NCBI GenBank assembly: GCA_902702965.1
Contig: CACRXP010000002.1
Location: forward strand, 3,974,074 to 4,038,073
Origin: Spirometra erinaceieuropaei
Taxonomy: Eukaryota > Platyhelminthes > Cestoda > Diphyllobothriidea > Diphyllobothriidae
Direction: 5' to 3'
Length of the DNA: 64,000 bases
The position numbers and the translations under genes were made by a program. This document shows, piece by piece, positions 9,525 through 20,029 of the stretch (positions within the stretch are counted from its first letter, which is position 1; every line of letters begins with the position of its first letter). The notes beneath the pieces were generated by a model. That model was not told the DNA's origin, did no database searches, and saw only the letters and a program-made list of their open reading frames with translations.

Positions 9525-10928
9525 GTGAGCTCATTATCAGTTCATCTAAGAATCGTTGAAATATTTGAATTAGCTTCGAAAATTAGGCTCGCGCGAGATA
9601 GGCGTAGAAAGTCTTTAGCTACTAATGACGTGAATTCTTCTAAATCAGTTGCCAATCAAGTTATAGGACCTTCCAAGCATTGTTTTTTACCAGATCGCCC
9701 TTGTGAAACATGTCATTTGTCGTTTCTCAATCTAATAATATCTCTTTGCAATGACCATATATCTGTTGTCGTTATTTATTTTGATCTTAGTAAAGCCTTT
9801 GATAAAGTGCCACATAAAAGACTCCTGGTTAAATTAGACGCTCTAGGAATTCGCAGTCCCCTAATAGACTTTATAAAGTCACACCTGTCTAATCGTAAAC
9901 AAATGTTTTAGTGGGATCCTCACTTTCCAGTGAAAGCCCCATTGTAAGTGGTGTCCTACAAAGCACCGTTTTAGGTCCTCTTTTGTTCCTGCTTTACATA
10001 AATGATATCTCGGCGACAGTGAATCATTCTCAATCATTTATTTATGCCGATGATCTCAAATGTGTATATTCTTTCAATAAATCTACGAGCTTTCATTGCC
10101 TGGAGCAAATCCGCCCTGACCTGCTTGCTCTCTCAGCTTGGAGCTCTTAATGGCTGATAGAATTCTCTCCGTCTGAATGTCGCTATGTGTGTTTTGGACC
10201 TAAGAGGCTACCCCAACCCGTGGCCTTTCAAGGCACACCTATGACTGAATGTGCTAACATCAAGGATTTAGGTTTATGCTACACTAATAACCTTAATCTC
10301 TCGCCACACGCTGACAGAATTGCAGCCAAAGCTGCCCAGATATGTGGCTTTATTTCTTACAATTTCTATCTTCCTGAAATTAATTTAAGGCTCTATCGTA
10401 TGTTTGTACTTCCCATTCTCGAGTATTGTTGTCCATTCTTTGGTTCGATGAACGAGGTTTGTCGTTCAGAAATTGAAAATGTCCAAAGACGTTTTTCTTT
10501 AAAACATTTAGATAGGGAACATCTCAATATCTCCTACTCAGATAGATGCCAGCTAATTGATCTAAACGTTTTTTTGGGTTCGAAGACTAGAAACACGCGT
10601 CTGTTTCCTTTTTTGCATTAATAATAGTTCAAATCTTCCTCGGATTTCAACACTTACCCCTAGTAGTCGCCCGTACAATCTTCGCAACTCTTCCTTGATT
10701 ATACCTCCTCCCGCTTACTCCACCTCTAAGCGCTCTATATTTTTCGCTTCCAGATATAATTTCCTATGGAATAACCTTCCAATAAATACAAGATCTTCAG
10801 ATAATCTACGCACATTGAAAAGAAGGCTACGCCTTTATCTGAATACTGACTCGATCAAACTTCTATTTTCCTCATCCTTCCGGGACAACTTTCTTTATTA
10901 CACTAAGAAAGGGCTACCAGGAATTTAG
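9525..10928 (+). pseudogene. B0 reverse transcriptase, deleted and frameshifted
   Basis: Pieces in order: IYFDLSKAFDKVPHKRL near 9775 (palm motif A), SGVLQSTVLGPLLFLLYIND near 9945, IYADDLKC near 10043 with an intact YADD, CANIKDLGLCYTN near 10250, and a C-terminal WNNLP near 10770. Breaks: frameshift near 9905, in-frame TAA at 10148-10150, triple stop near 10619 with a frameshift. At the point where B1 and B2 share a frameshift, B0 keeps the frame open (YLPEINLRLYRM near 10367). Confidence 0.8.
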
Positions 10929-11175
10929 GACGCCGCTATTAAATTTCCGTATCTGCTCTTGTTTCCTTCTTTCGTGAGTGGTATCGTTCCCTAGGATTCC
11001 TCATCAAAAGTGTTAATTTTTTGGTTTTTCAGTCCATGCATCGTGCCCTCACAGAATGCGATCTATCGACGCTCTTGGCGGAGCCTTCTGTATTTGCCAT
11101 ACACTAGTAGTCTGGTCGTATCTCCCTTGCCCCCTCATCGGCTGGATTCGGCTGAATATAATTGATCGCATCTGG

Positions 11176-11313
11176 GTTCCTATAACCTCGAAACTGGTTT
11201 TAAATTCGCCACTCTGACATGAATGACTTAGGTTTTGGGTTTTTTTCCTGAGTTCAAAGGGGACTGACAGTGCCCAAGGGGCGCTACAATAAACCTATTC
11301 TATTCTATTCTAT
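11176..11313 (+). mobile_element. Nested 5'-truncated LINE tail with (TATTC)n
   Basis: About 138 bp ending in ggcgctacaataaacc and TATTC pentamers interrupt the B0 3' UTR. The sequence before (gatcgcatctgg) and after (ggccagtcctgcctga) both align to the continuous B2 3' UTR at about 23118 and 23217. The same terminus is found reversed at 2798-2890. Confidence 0.75.
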
Positions 11314-12199
11314 CCGGCATATGACTTCTCCCGTGATGACTCCCGAATCGGACGTTTTACTCAATTCTACATACTGGCCAGTCCTGCCTGACACGCCTAC
11401 TTACCCCTCCATGAAATCCGTCATACGATGTCATATACAGACCGGTCCTGCATGCTTTTTATATATTAAGGAGTGAAAGTTTTTTTTCTCCTATAGTTCT
11501 AATCCAATCATACTCATTTTGTTTATGTTGGGAGTTATTTTCACTTCTCGGTCATCAGTCTTCGTAACATGCTACTTATTCAAAAACTATGAATTTGGGA
11601 CTATAATAATTCTGTATACCGCGCCTAAAATTCTAAAACTAATATAAAAGTTATTCTTACTTGCTATGATAGACCCCCACGGTTTTTAAATAAACTTATT
11701 ATGATTGTTATTCCCTCGCTGCAAAGAAATGTTATTACTGGCTGCATCTGCAATCCTCCAAGCGCTTCAGCCAGTGCTGATACAGAACTATGTGAAATAT
11801 TTAAATTAATTTCGTAATCCATTTTCCATATTGAGATAATCACTATGGTTTTTAACCCTCCTGAGTAAGATTGGAATTCGACTATTTGTCCCCCTAGATC
11901 CCAACCTTTCCAAGATATTATTAGTTTTTATAACTAGTTTCAGCTTATGTGCTCTCCATCGAGAGGCAATCACACTTTAGATCTAATCTTTACCGACGAC
12001 ATTGCTTCTTATTTATTGCTTTCAATGAGGGCCCTTTTGATAATGATCACGTATTAATTTATTGTTGTTTAACGCTTGCCTAGTCGAAGAAGACCAGGAC
12101 AATTCAGACCTACCTAAATTACGATTGCGTGTACAACGAGTTAACAAATAACTACCTTGGGTCATTGGACTGACGTGACTATCTCTCCCCTAATTATGT

Positions 12200-13008
12200 G
12201 AAACTTAGCCTCATGCGTGCTACTGAGCGGAAGGATAGAATCCGTTCAACGCTTTTTTACCAAGAGAGTTCTAACCCCAGAACACCGACATCTGTCTTAC
12301 CAAGAACGTTGACGGCTTACAGGCCTTGATTCTTTATGGCTTCGTAGATTACAAAAGGGACTATTTTTGCTATTTAAGCTCTAAAATAATCACACCTTTA
12401 ACCCTCTCACCTGTTTAAGACATCATGTCCACCCCCGACGTAAGAGTCATCGTGAGGTCTTTTTATTTCTTCCTCTGGAACGTACTGTTAAATATCGTCG
12501 GTTTTTTTCTGTAAATGCAATTGCTATTTGGAATACACTACCCAGGAATGTGAAAACTCTGCAAAATTATCCTTTATTTAAGAGAACTATTACTCGATTT
12601 TTGCATTCAGAAAAGCTCTCACAAATTTTGGGTGCTGAATCCACTGATAGAGTGTACCGTAGCGATGGCGTTTGTGGCCTCTGAACACTATGGCCGGTCT
12701 CACCAGGGGAAATTTCTTTGGCCAGCAGCGACAACTGTTTTTTAGCGCCTCTATTTTGACTATCGCCAACTTCATGAAAGGAATTGGCGTCTGATAATCT
12801 CCGATACCGTGCATCCCTTCCCTTCTTGACGGTCGAAAGTTTGCCGCCAGCAGTTTTTTCTCCTGAACCCTCCAAACCATGAAAACCACCATCAACTATA
12901 TTTTTATTCCTATTCCACAGGAGTTTTTATCACAGATGGGCTGATTTGTGCTTAACGCTTCCCTGTCAATGCCTGTAAACTGGCATTAAATACATTATTA
13001 TTATTATA
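12200..13008 (+). mobile_element. LINE 3' fragment nested in B1, (TTA)n tail
   Basis: The segment lies exactly where B1 lacks continuity with B2. It carries an open frame from about 12439 to the TGA at 12682-12684, including RRFFSVNAIAIWNTLP near 12500-12545, LFKRTITRFL and a stop. The FSVxAIxxWNxLP block is the usual C-terminus of jockey/CR1-type reverse transcriptases. The 3' end is catta followed by TTA repeats (12989-13007). The family differs from A and B. Confidence 0.7.
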
Positions 13009-13106
13009 TGTGACGTCATGTCCAATGCTTTCAAAACGATCTAAGCATTTATGCCTCGTAGACACATAAAGTCACATTCTTCGAAACCCTTCGATCCTCA
13101 ATTTCT

Positions 13107-14696
13107 TTGCAACAGACTAAAACGTTGAGACAGCAGCTGAGTGACCTATCCACTAGATCTTTATCCGTTCATCTTATAATCACAGAGATTTTTAAAATGA
13201 TCTCAAAGATGCGCCAAGAGCGCGACAGGCTAAGAGAATCGCTTGTTCTCCGTGAGCCGAACCTTGGCAAATCCGTCGCTAACATCTTCCGTCATCGATC
13301 CTCCTCTAAGCGTGATCACGAACTTCCACCCCTGCTAAACGATAACAAAATCTTCCTCATCGATGACAGTGACAAGGCGGAGTTCTTTAGTGCTCTCCTT
13401 GCAAAACGACTTACTACTGAGTTCGAACCAGTCTCTTTCTTTCGTTCACTTTCAGATAGAGCACTGAGTGCAATCGATGTCTCCTCATATATAATTAAAA
13501 AAACACATAAGTCACCTGAAAAACTCGCACTGCTCGGGAACGGACGGAATTCCCAATTCGATTATTAAACAAGCATCCGACCTTCCCATATTGCTTAGTC
13601 ATTCACTCTCGGTTTATATCACGAATGGATTTTTACCCGAAGTATGGAAGGTTTCAGTTATGATTCCTGTCTGTAAGTCTGGATCTCGATCCGATGTTAA
13701 TGGCTATCGGGACGTGCACAAAGCACCGTCTCTAGCAAAACTTCTTAAAAGGATGATGTTCAATGAAATTCTTGATTTCCATCTAGCTGATCAGCATGGA
13801 TTATTACCTGCATGACCCTGCAAAAATTGCCCCTTGGCATTTTTTAGTCTAATCACTTCTCTTCGTAAAGAGAAAAATTCAGTGGTAGTTGTCTACTTTG
13901 ATCTTAACAAAGCCTTTGACAAGGTGTCCCATGGACGGATTTCGGTATAATTGGAAGCTCTTGGCATCCGGCGGCCTTTACTCGACTTCATCGGGTCCTA
14001 TCCATCCAACCGCTATCAGAAAGTCACTGTTGGTAGTGGCAACTCGTCACCACACTCGATCACGAGTGGCGTACTTCAAGGTACGGTTCTGGGTCCGCAT
14101 TTCTTCCTTATTTACATCAACGATATTTCGACTGAAATCAAAAATTTGCAAGCGTTTACTTACGTCGATGATATCAAGTTTGTTCACTCATACCCCAAGG
14201 ACACAGCAAATGTTTACATTGAAGGAATTAATGTCGACTTGCGACGCTTATGGAAATGGAGTTCAGCATCCCAAATGGAGTTTTCATCATCCAAGTGTAG
14301 TTTCGTGTCTTTTGGTCCTTCCAAACATTCTGGTCTCATAAGTTTCCAAAACAACCCACTCTCAGAATGCCTCATCATAAAGGACCTAGGTTTAAGTTAT
14401 ACAAATAAACTTGCTTTAATACCTCATGCAGATAGAATCTCTGCCAAATTCACGCAGACATACGGGTTCATATCACATAATTTGTACTTCCGTAAATGAA
14501 GCTGAGTCTTAACCAAATGTTTGTTCTTGCTGTCCTCGAGTACTGCTGTCCTTTCTTTGGTTTGCTGAGCGCCTGTGACCGTAAAAAGATCGAAAATGTT
14601 CTGAGAGTTTTTACGTGTAAACCCTTCTCTCTAGCTGCATCTGGTATTTCTTATACCCTGGGAGGTCAGTTTGCGAGCATCAAGTTTTATGGATAA
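13107..14696 (+). pseudogene. B1 linker and reverse transcriptase, decayed
   Basis: Pieces: SLSVHLIITEIFKM near 13160, SVANIFRHRSSSKRDHELPP near 13273, palm motif A (VYFDLNKAFDKV) near 13890, SGVLQGTVLGPHFFLIYIND near 14064, TYVDDIKFVHSY near 14159 (YVDD intact), and LVLPNILVS-type tails in other frames. Stops and frameshifts occur near 13540, 13815, 13940 and 14497. The last is an ATGA junction (stop TGA overlapping ATG) that B2 shares at 22321-22324. Confidence 0.8.
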
Positions 14697-15780
14697 GAAG
14701 ACTCGAAGATGGCCTTTGCCTTCTGTTTCGATCCAAGTCTAGCACAAACCTTTCGTACACTGACATTCTCACTTCGACGGATTGGTCTTTCGTCACACGT
14801 AATTCCCCCATGGTTATTGTGCTCCTCCTTGCTCTTCATCTGAGCCTACCCTATCTTTTGCTTTCAAATATGCCTTAATTTGAAATAATCCTCCAGCAGA
14901 ACTTAGGTAATTGCCTAAAATACCGGCGTTTAAATCGGACTAACTGAAGCACCCTACACCGAAAGGCATAAAGTCACAATTGACCATTTCGCTCCCGAAC
15001 GCTCAGCTTCTGGACTTTGAGAGGAGTATTCCTGAGATTTAATGATAGATAATTCATATTTTGCTTGCTCAATTGGGAACTGTCGCGTCCATTTCACAAC
15101 CCCTGTTTCTAATTGGCTATTAAACCCACTGTTATTCCTTCTCCCCTGTCATGACGATTTTTAAGGTTTCTGATGTCGTCTTATCATTTCGACTTCAAGC
15201 GATCTGTCGACGTTCATGGCTGTTTCCTCTGTTTTCGTCATCTACTGATAGTTGGCCGGTCAGAAAGGAAGTGCGGGGGTCGTATCTCCCCACGCCTTGA
15301 CAATTTCTTCTGTTATTAATGTCCCCTCCTAGGTAAGACATTAAGCAGACTGTGGACGATCGCGTTTGACTTCCTCTCACCTCACCACCATGACGGTTGT
15401 TTCTGTTGTCAACCTCAAATATTTTTATCTCACCTTCAGCAACTTGCCCCATCCGGCTCAGGAACTTCAACTTCACGATGTCCCTTTCGAACTCTACAAC
15501 TTGTAGGGCGGTCATGTCTGACCGGCATAATTACCCTTCCATGTACGATAGTTTTTTCCTCTCAAAAACTTTCAAGGCACTTTTATTTGCCTTTCTTTTT
15601 CAGCGTTTTTTTTTCAATGTCTACTAATCGTTCTTTTATATCAGACTATCTACCCTTAAGGCAGGAACTGAATACTATACAGTATCTGCATATTTCCTCT
15701 AGAATTCACTTGAATATTTATTATTACTTGCTATGACAGTGCCCCTAGGGGTACCAAGTAAAACGATTTATTAATTAATC
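14697..15780 (+). other. B1 decayed C-terminus and 3' UTR
   Basis: Similarity to the B2 C-terminus (22500-22750) persists in fragments, then to the B-family 3' UTR: ggccggtcag near 15252, gggcggtcatgtctgaccgg near 15507 and acttgctatgacag near 15725 have counterparts in B2 at 23040-23540. No independent gene is seen. Confidence 0.55.
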
Positions 15781-16479
15781 AAAAAGACTCAATTCGATAG
15801 GTTAACACAATTTAGTTCCAGTGTCCTTCCTATGCAGGCCGAAGAGAAAGGATACCTGCATAATGCAGAGAATGCTGAAAGTGTCCAGAACTTCAAATCA
15901 GTCATAAGCCCTTACTTATCGCCCATTCAAGGAAGGGGACCTCGGGGCAAAGTTGATAAATTTAAACCAGATAAACGGCATACGATCCCTTGGATGAATC
16001 CCAAACGAACCCATAAAACGCATAATTGCAGAGGTATTTGGAAAAAACGGGGAAATCAAGCGTCGCAGTATAGGAGTCTCCTTCCGGGACAGAATATATA
16101 CGCAGGCGTCGGACCTAGTCACGTCACACTATTTGGCAGTAGTATGATTTCCACAGGAGCACTCCATAATGGCCACTTAGTAACATGAAAAGTTCATCAC
16201 GCAGAAGTGACAAAACATAACATGAATATTTTAAGCCCAGCAAGATCAGCAAGATATCTAGTTAGTCCCGTTGTCCACGAAGCATTGTTACCTAACAGTT
16301 ACGACCAACCGATTCCAAATATAATGACCATGTAACGATGAGTGCTCCAAATATCAATTGCTAAATATAATCGAAACAAACAGGCCTTAAGAAAAATAGT
16401 AATAGCAATAGGCAATTCAGCACACCCTAAGCTTTAAAATATTATAGAACCCGATAAACGTAAATCTACTGCTCAAACC
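15781..16479 (+). other. Unassigned frame upstream of Penelope-like RT
   Basis: A 118-codon + frame (15832-16188) contains FKPDKRHTIPW and is otherwise unrecognised. Its position just before the Penelope-like reverse transcriptase on the same strand suggests it may be the N-terminal part of that element. No motif proves this. Confidence 0.3.
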
Positions 16480-17250
16480 CACGAACATTCCACATGGAGA
16501 CCCCATTCAGATGCAATTACTACCAAATCGGTCTGCCCCTCCACACGAAACTTAATCCGTATATCCGAATTCCACTGTACGCCCCAACTAGCTTTCTCTA
16601 GTTTTACTACCCCTCCAATTAAATCCAGCGAGCGACCAGAATCATTTAAACTGACTGTACACAAAAAACCACCCCGGTGCCTACGGGACACCTATGAATT
16701 TATCGATTTCGTGAGAACTATGGACGCCAAGGGGAATATTATGTCGTCCTCAGATGTAATATCTCTGTTCACTAATATCCTCCTCATTGAAAATATTGGA
16801 TATTAATTTGGCGAGATTGTTAGACAGGATTGCCCACTCGAGATGCCGGTCGTAGGCCTGAAGGGACTTCGATTTCGTTGGACATTGTGTGCTTAGTTTA
16901 TATTTGACTAACAAATTTTACTGCCAGCTGGACGGAGTAGAGATAAAATCACCTCTCAAGCCTATACCAGCAGATGTTCTCATGGGAAAACTAAAGAAGA
17001 ATCCTCTGCGTCAAATGACAAAGGACATTAATTCATATGCTCGACATGGTAATGACATTTTTGTAATAGCAGCAATGGCGGTTGATTTGGACACTCCCTG
17101 AATAAAGTGAATCAGGCTCACCCAGCGTCGACATTCCCTAAGGAGAAAAAGAAAAGAGACCGTCTCCCCTTCTTTTCGCCCCACCTAGTAAAACGCCTGA
17201 TGGAACAGTTAATAGGAGCGTATTTCGTAGGAGAACGTGGACAGGACAAT
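16480..17250 (+). pseudogene. Penelope-like element reverse transcriptase, decayed
   Basis: The + strand reads TYEFIDFVRTMDAKGNIM near 16690 followed by SSSDVISLFTNILLIENIG, which is palm motif A of Penelope-like reverse transcriptases (DVVSLFT pattern, catalytic Asp kept). After a gap with stops comes LYLTNKFYCQLDGVEIKSPL near 16893, then ADVLMGKLKKNPLRQM, then YARHGNDIFVI near 17036, where RYVDDIFVI is expected. Further pieces (RRKRKETVSPSF) resemble the following block. Three residues of the catalytic loop have changed, so the copy is dead. No nuclease domain follows here. Confidence 0.75.
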
Positions 17251-18442
17251 AAACAAATTTCTACAATTTTTTCACTCTGAGTCAAAACGAAACTCAGTCC
17301 GCTGTCTTGCCATCCGAGATAGGAGAAAATATACCCCCGTGCGCCGAGGACCAAAGTCGCCTTAATACATAAAAAGGTGAGTCGATAAGTCTTGCGAACT
17401 AGCTGATCGGAAACTCAAGGTGTATTTTTCACAAAAAATGTTATCAGATTCAAGTTTTAGATTAGAAGCAACTGTGCCGTATTTTGATCGCCGAACGAGC
17501 CCGAAGGTGGCACTAAAAAGGTGAGTAACCTGTACCGAAAATTGAATTAGTATGCATGATTCGCGAGCAGGGAAATCGATAACATAGGAGGGTAGCACGG
17601 CAAGTTAATTTCAATATGAAACAAGTATCTAAGTTTCGTATAACGAAAAACTTATAAGATCTTTTCAATCACATGTTCGGAGTGGAAGTTCTTGTTACGC
17701 AACCTAACTCCGCTTTTGCACAAGAGGACGCACGCAAATTTTTATCTTAGACAGAAGTGCCTTCACGGTTCTCTAGTTTCTTCGGTCCCCAGTTTCAAAT
17801 AATTGGCACTATACTTGGAACAGCTTTATGCTGTGTGTTTGTGCTTTGCATTTTGTTCGTAGTTTGCTGGAAGTTTTGTCTTCAAATATGCTGATTCCAG
17901 AGCTTGTTCCGGACTTTTTTTAACTATTTCGTCCTCTACCACGCTCATCTTTGCCCACTGTGTACTTTAATTAGTACTAACCATCCTTGTGACTATGCAC
18001 CTTACCGCGATTACTCCACTGTCTATGCTCTGTGCTTTGTCTCTTCAGATCTCTGCTAAGCAGCCCTCCGTTCGACCTGCTATCGAAAGTCACACGGGCG
18101 ATCGCAAGGTCGAGGTCGAGCCGCTGGTTTTAAATTTCAGGATAAGTGGAGGATATTATTTTAAGTGGTTTTTCTGTGAGCCCTAACGATTTTAGCCCCC
18201 TGCATTTTTGGTTGAATTTCCTTAAATACAGGCCTCTTCTCTAAGAACTGCCTGCTGCCATCTCCTTTTGAGTTCTGCTAGTCTATGCCCGTTGTTCACT
18301 AATCGCACTCTGCAATTCTCATTTTGTGCATCCGATTTCACTCTAACTGTTGTAATTTATTTTAACATCGTTAGCCCCTAGCTGAAATTCAGTCAACTTG
18401 TCTGCCAAAAGTTTTCTTAATCACAACTTGCCTCGAGACAAG
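17251..18442 (+). other. Probable B2 5' UTR and flanking sequence
   Basis: No coding motif is seen. The last several hundred bases before the ORF1 ATG at 18443 are T-rich and may be the B2 5' UTR. The boundary between Penelope remnant and B2 is not visible. Confidence 0.4.
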
Positions 18443-19423
18443 ATGAGACCAAAAGTCACTGGTCGACGTAAGCTCTCGGCCTCTGTAAGTAAGCATGGCC
18501 TAAATAAACGTCAGTAAGAAGCTTTACCTAAATCTTAGTCAGATGATATTACTAGTCAGTCGTCACCCGTTGTAATTGGTCGGCAGCTTAATCTGTCTGC
18601 ACTTGAAAACTGCAATGACTTTATGCTAAAGTTTGGCACTTTGCTGACAATTCTTGGAAATTTATTCGACGGGAACATCTCCGATATTCCCTCTGCAGAA
18701 TGTCGGCGTCTCGACTCACTTGTTCACCTGGTTGCCAATGAATCTAGTGATAGACAGAAGCGTTCTTGCAACTTTCTGCTAAAAAATGTTCCTCGATCTG
18801 CTCGGCCAATTGATGTTGCGACCAATTTCCTGTATTCATATGGTTTCAACTACAAAATAGCCGATGCCAAACGCTTGTCCTTCCGTAGCAAAAATCCACC
18901 AATCTTAGTCAAATTATTTTCATCAATCGAGGTTGACACAATCTTTGCCCATCGAGAGCGTGTAACTGCGTACCTTTAAAATGCAAAATTTTTCCTTTGT
19001 CATGATCTTACTCCTATGGAGCGTAGAATCGGGTCTCTATTCTCAAGTAAACCCACTGCTTCTCAGTCTAATGCTCCCCAACTCGGTCATAATACAAGTG
19101 GCAGTAAGGATTCAGCTTGTCCTACTCCTGCGACCTCTGACTCCCTCCTTCCTCTTTCTCCTACATCTCCATCTCACTCAAGCCACTTGACGCATTTTCC
19201 TGCCCCTAAACTAGCTGCGGCGGCAGCAGCAGCAGCAGCAGCCCCATTTGTCCTTTCGTATCCTCCGGATAGTCTCGCTGAGACACATGAAAATGCGTCT
19301 ACATCAGCTAGACCGATAACTTCTGTTGTCCAACTGGGTGCTGTAAGGTCTACAGTTAAGTCCCCCGTGGCTTGGCGTCAGAACGTTGAGACTCGAAAAC
19401 TGAATCAGACTCCGACCCAATAG
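18443..19423 (+). pseudogene. B2 ORF1
   Basis: The ATG at 18443 opens MRPKVTGRRKLSAS, and the same frame, with a TAA and a TAG near 18515-18535, runs into the conserved region at 18623 (LLTILGNLFDGNISD, DRQKRSCNFLLKNVP, FLYSYGFNYKIADAKRLS). The stops lie where Gln codons would be one base away. A frameshift near 18978 moves the reading to the frame of 19016 (MERRIGSLFSS), followed by a Ser/Pro-rich region and a run of about ten alanines (19217-19245, GCG/GCA codons). By position it is the RNA-binding LINE ORF1. The protein has no RRM that I can recognise. Confidence 0.65.
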
Positions 19424-20029
19424 ATAGGTAGTACAGTTCCGTTTAGGGGTACGAAGCCTTCCCTTAGATCTAACAAGTCTGTTCAGCCCAGCACGTCTAC
19501 AAACCCCGCAGCTCCAATTATATCTCCGAATAATTCTCTGTCCTGGGTACCGGTTACTTATCAAAGCCTTACTATATATCCAGCAAATAATTCATACATG
19601 AATTGCCCTAAGTCATTTATGTCCCAATCCAGTTCAGGCTTCCCAAAACTTAAGGTCAATTGCTCTCAGGTACGTCAACCTACCTCCTTTGACTTCCAAT
19701 CTAGACCAGGTTTCCCACACTTTCATTCTTATAGCGGCCTACCTAACCCACTAGCCCCTACTTTCCTTCTAGGCTCCCTCCTCCTCCCCCCCCCTTCCTC
19801 CACTATTTAACTACCAACAAGTCTATCCATGTTCTAACTCCCCTAGCATTCCAATGTTTGAAAACTATATCCCCACATCCTTTAGGTCTCATACTCAGCC
19901 TTCTCTTGCTGACTTCCCGTACGTCAGTAACTCTAGATTAACTGGTACTTATTCTCCAAGTGTCATTAATTCACAGCTTACATATCCGCCTCCAAATTTT
20001 TTTAAAATACCGTCGAAAATAGCATTGCC

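Larger units (their letters stand above)
7565..11700 (+). mobile_element. LINE family B, copy B0, internally deleted
   Basis: The parts follow the B2 order: ORF1 fragment (7565-7924), endonuclease (about 8640-9364), linker and reverse transcriptase (9525-10928), 3' UTR to about 11700. Compared with B2, about 150 codons are missing between SVAN (near 9640) and the block VIGPSKHCFLPDRP (near 9660): the segment covering the start of the reverse transcriptase has been deleted. The 3' UTR shares gtcgacgctc and actagtagt words with B2 (23020-23070), then is interrupted by a foreign LINE tail (11176-11313), then resumes and ends near aaataaacttattatga. Confidence 0.8.
11703..15780 (+). mobile_element. 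LINE family B, copy B1, 5'-truncated and interrupted
   Basis: The copy begins inside the endonuclease at a point matching B2 20320 (ctcgctgcaaag versus ctcgccgcaaag) and abuts the 3' tail of B0. Endonuclease remains run to about 12195. A different LINE fragment follows (12200-13008). B1 then resumes at tgtgacgtcatgtccaatg, matching B2 20830, and continues through the linker and reverse transcriptase to a 3' UTR ending near aaaacgatttattaattaat. Confidence 0.8.
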
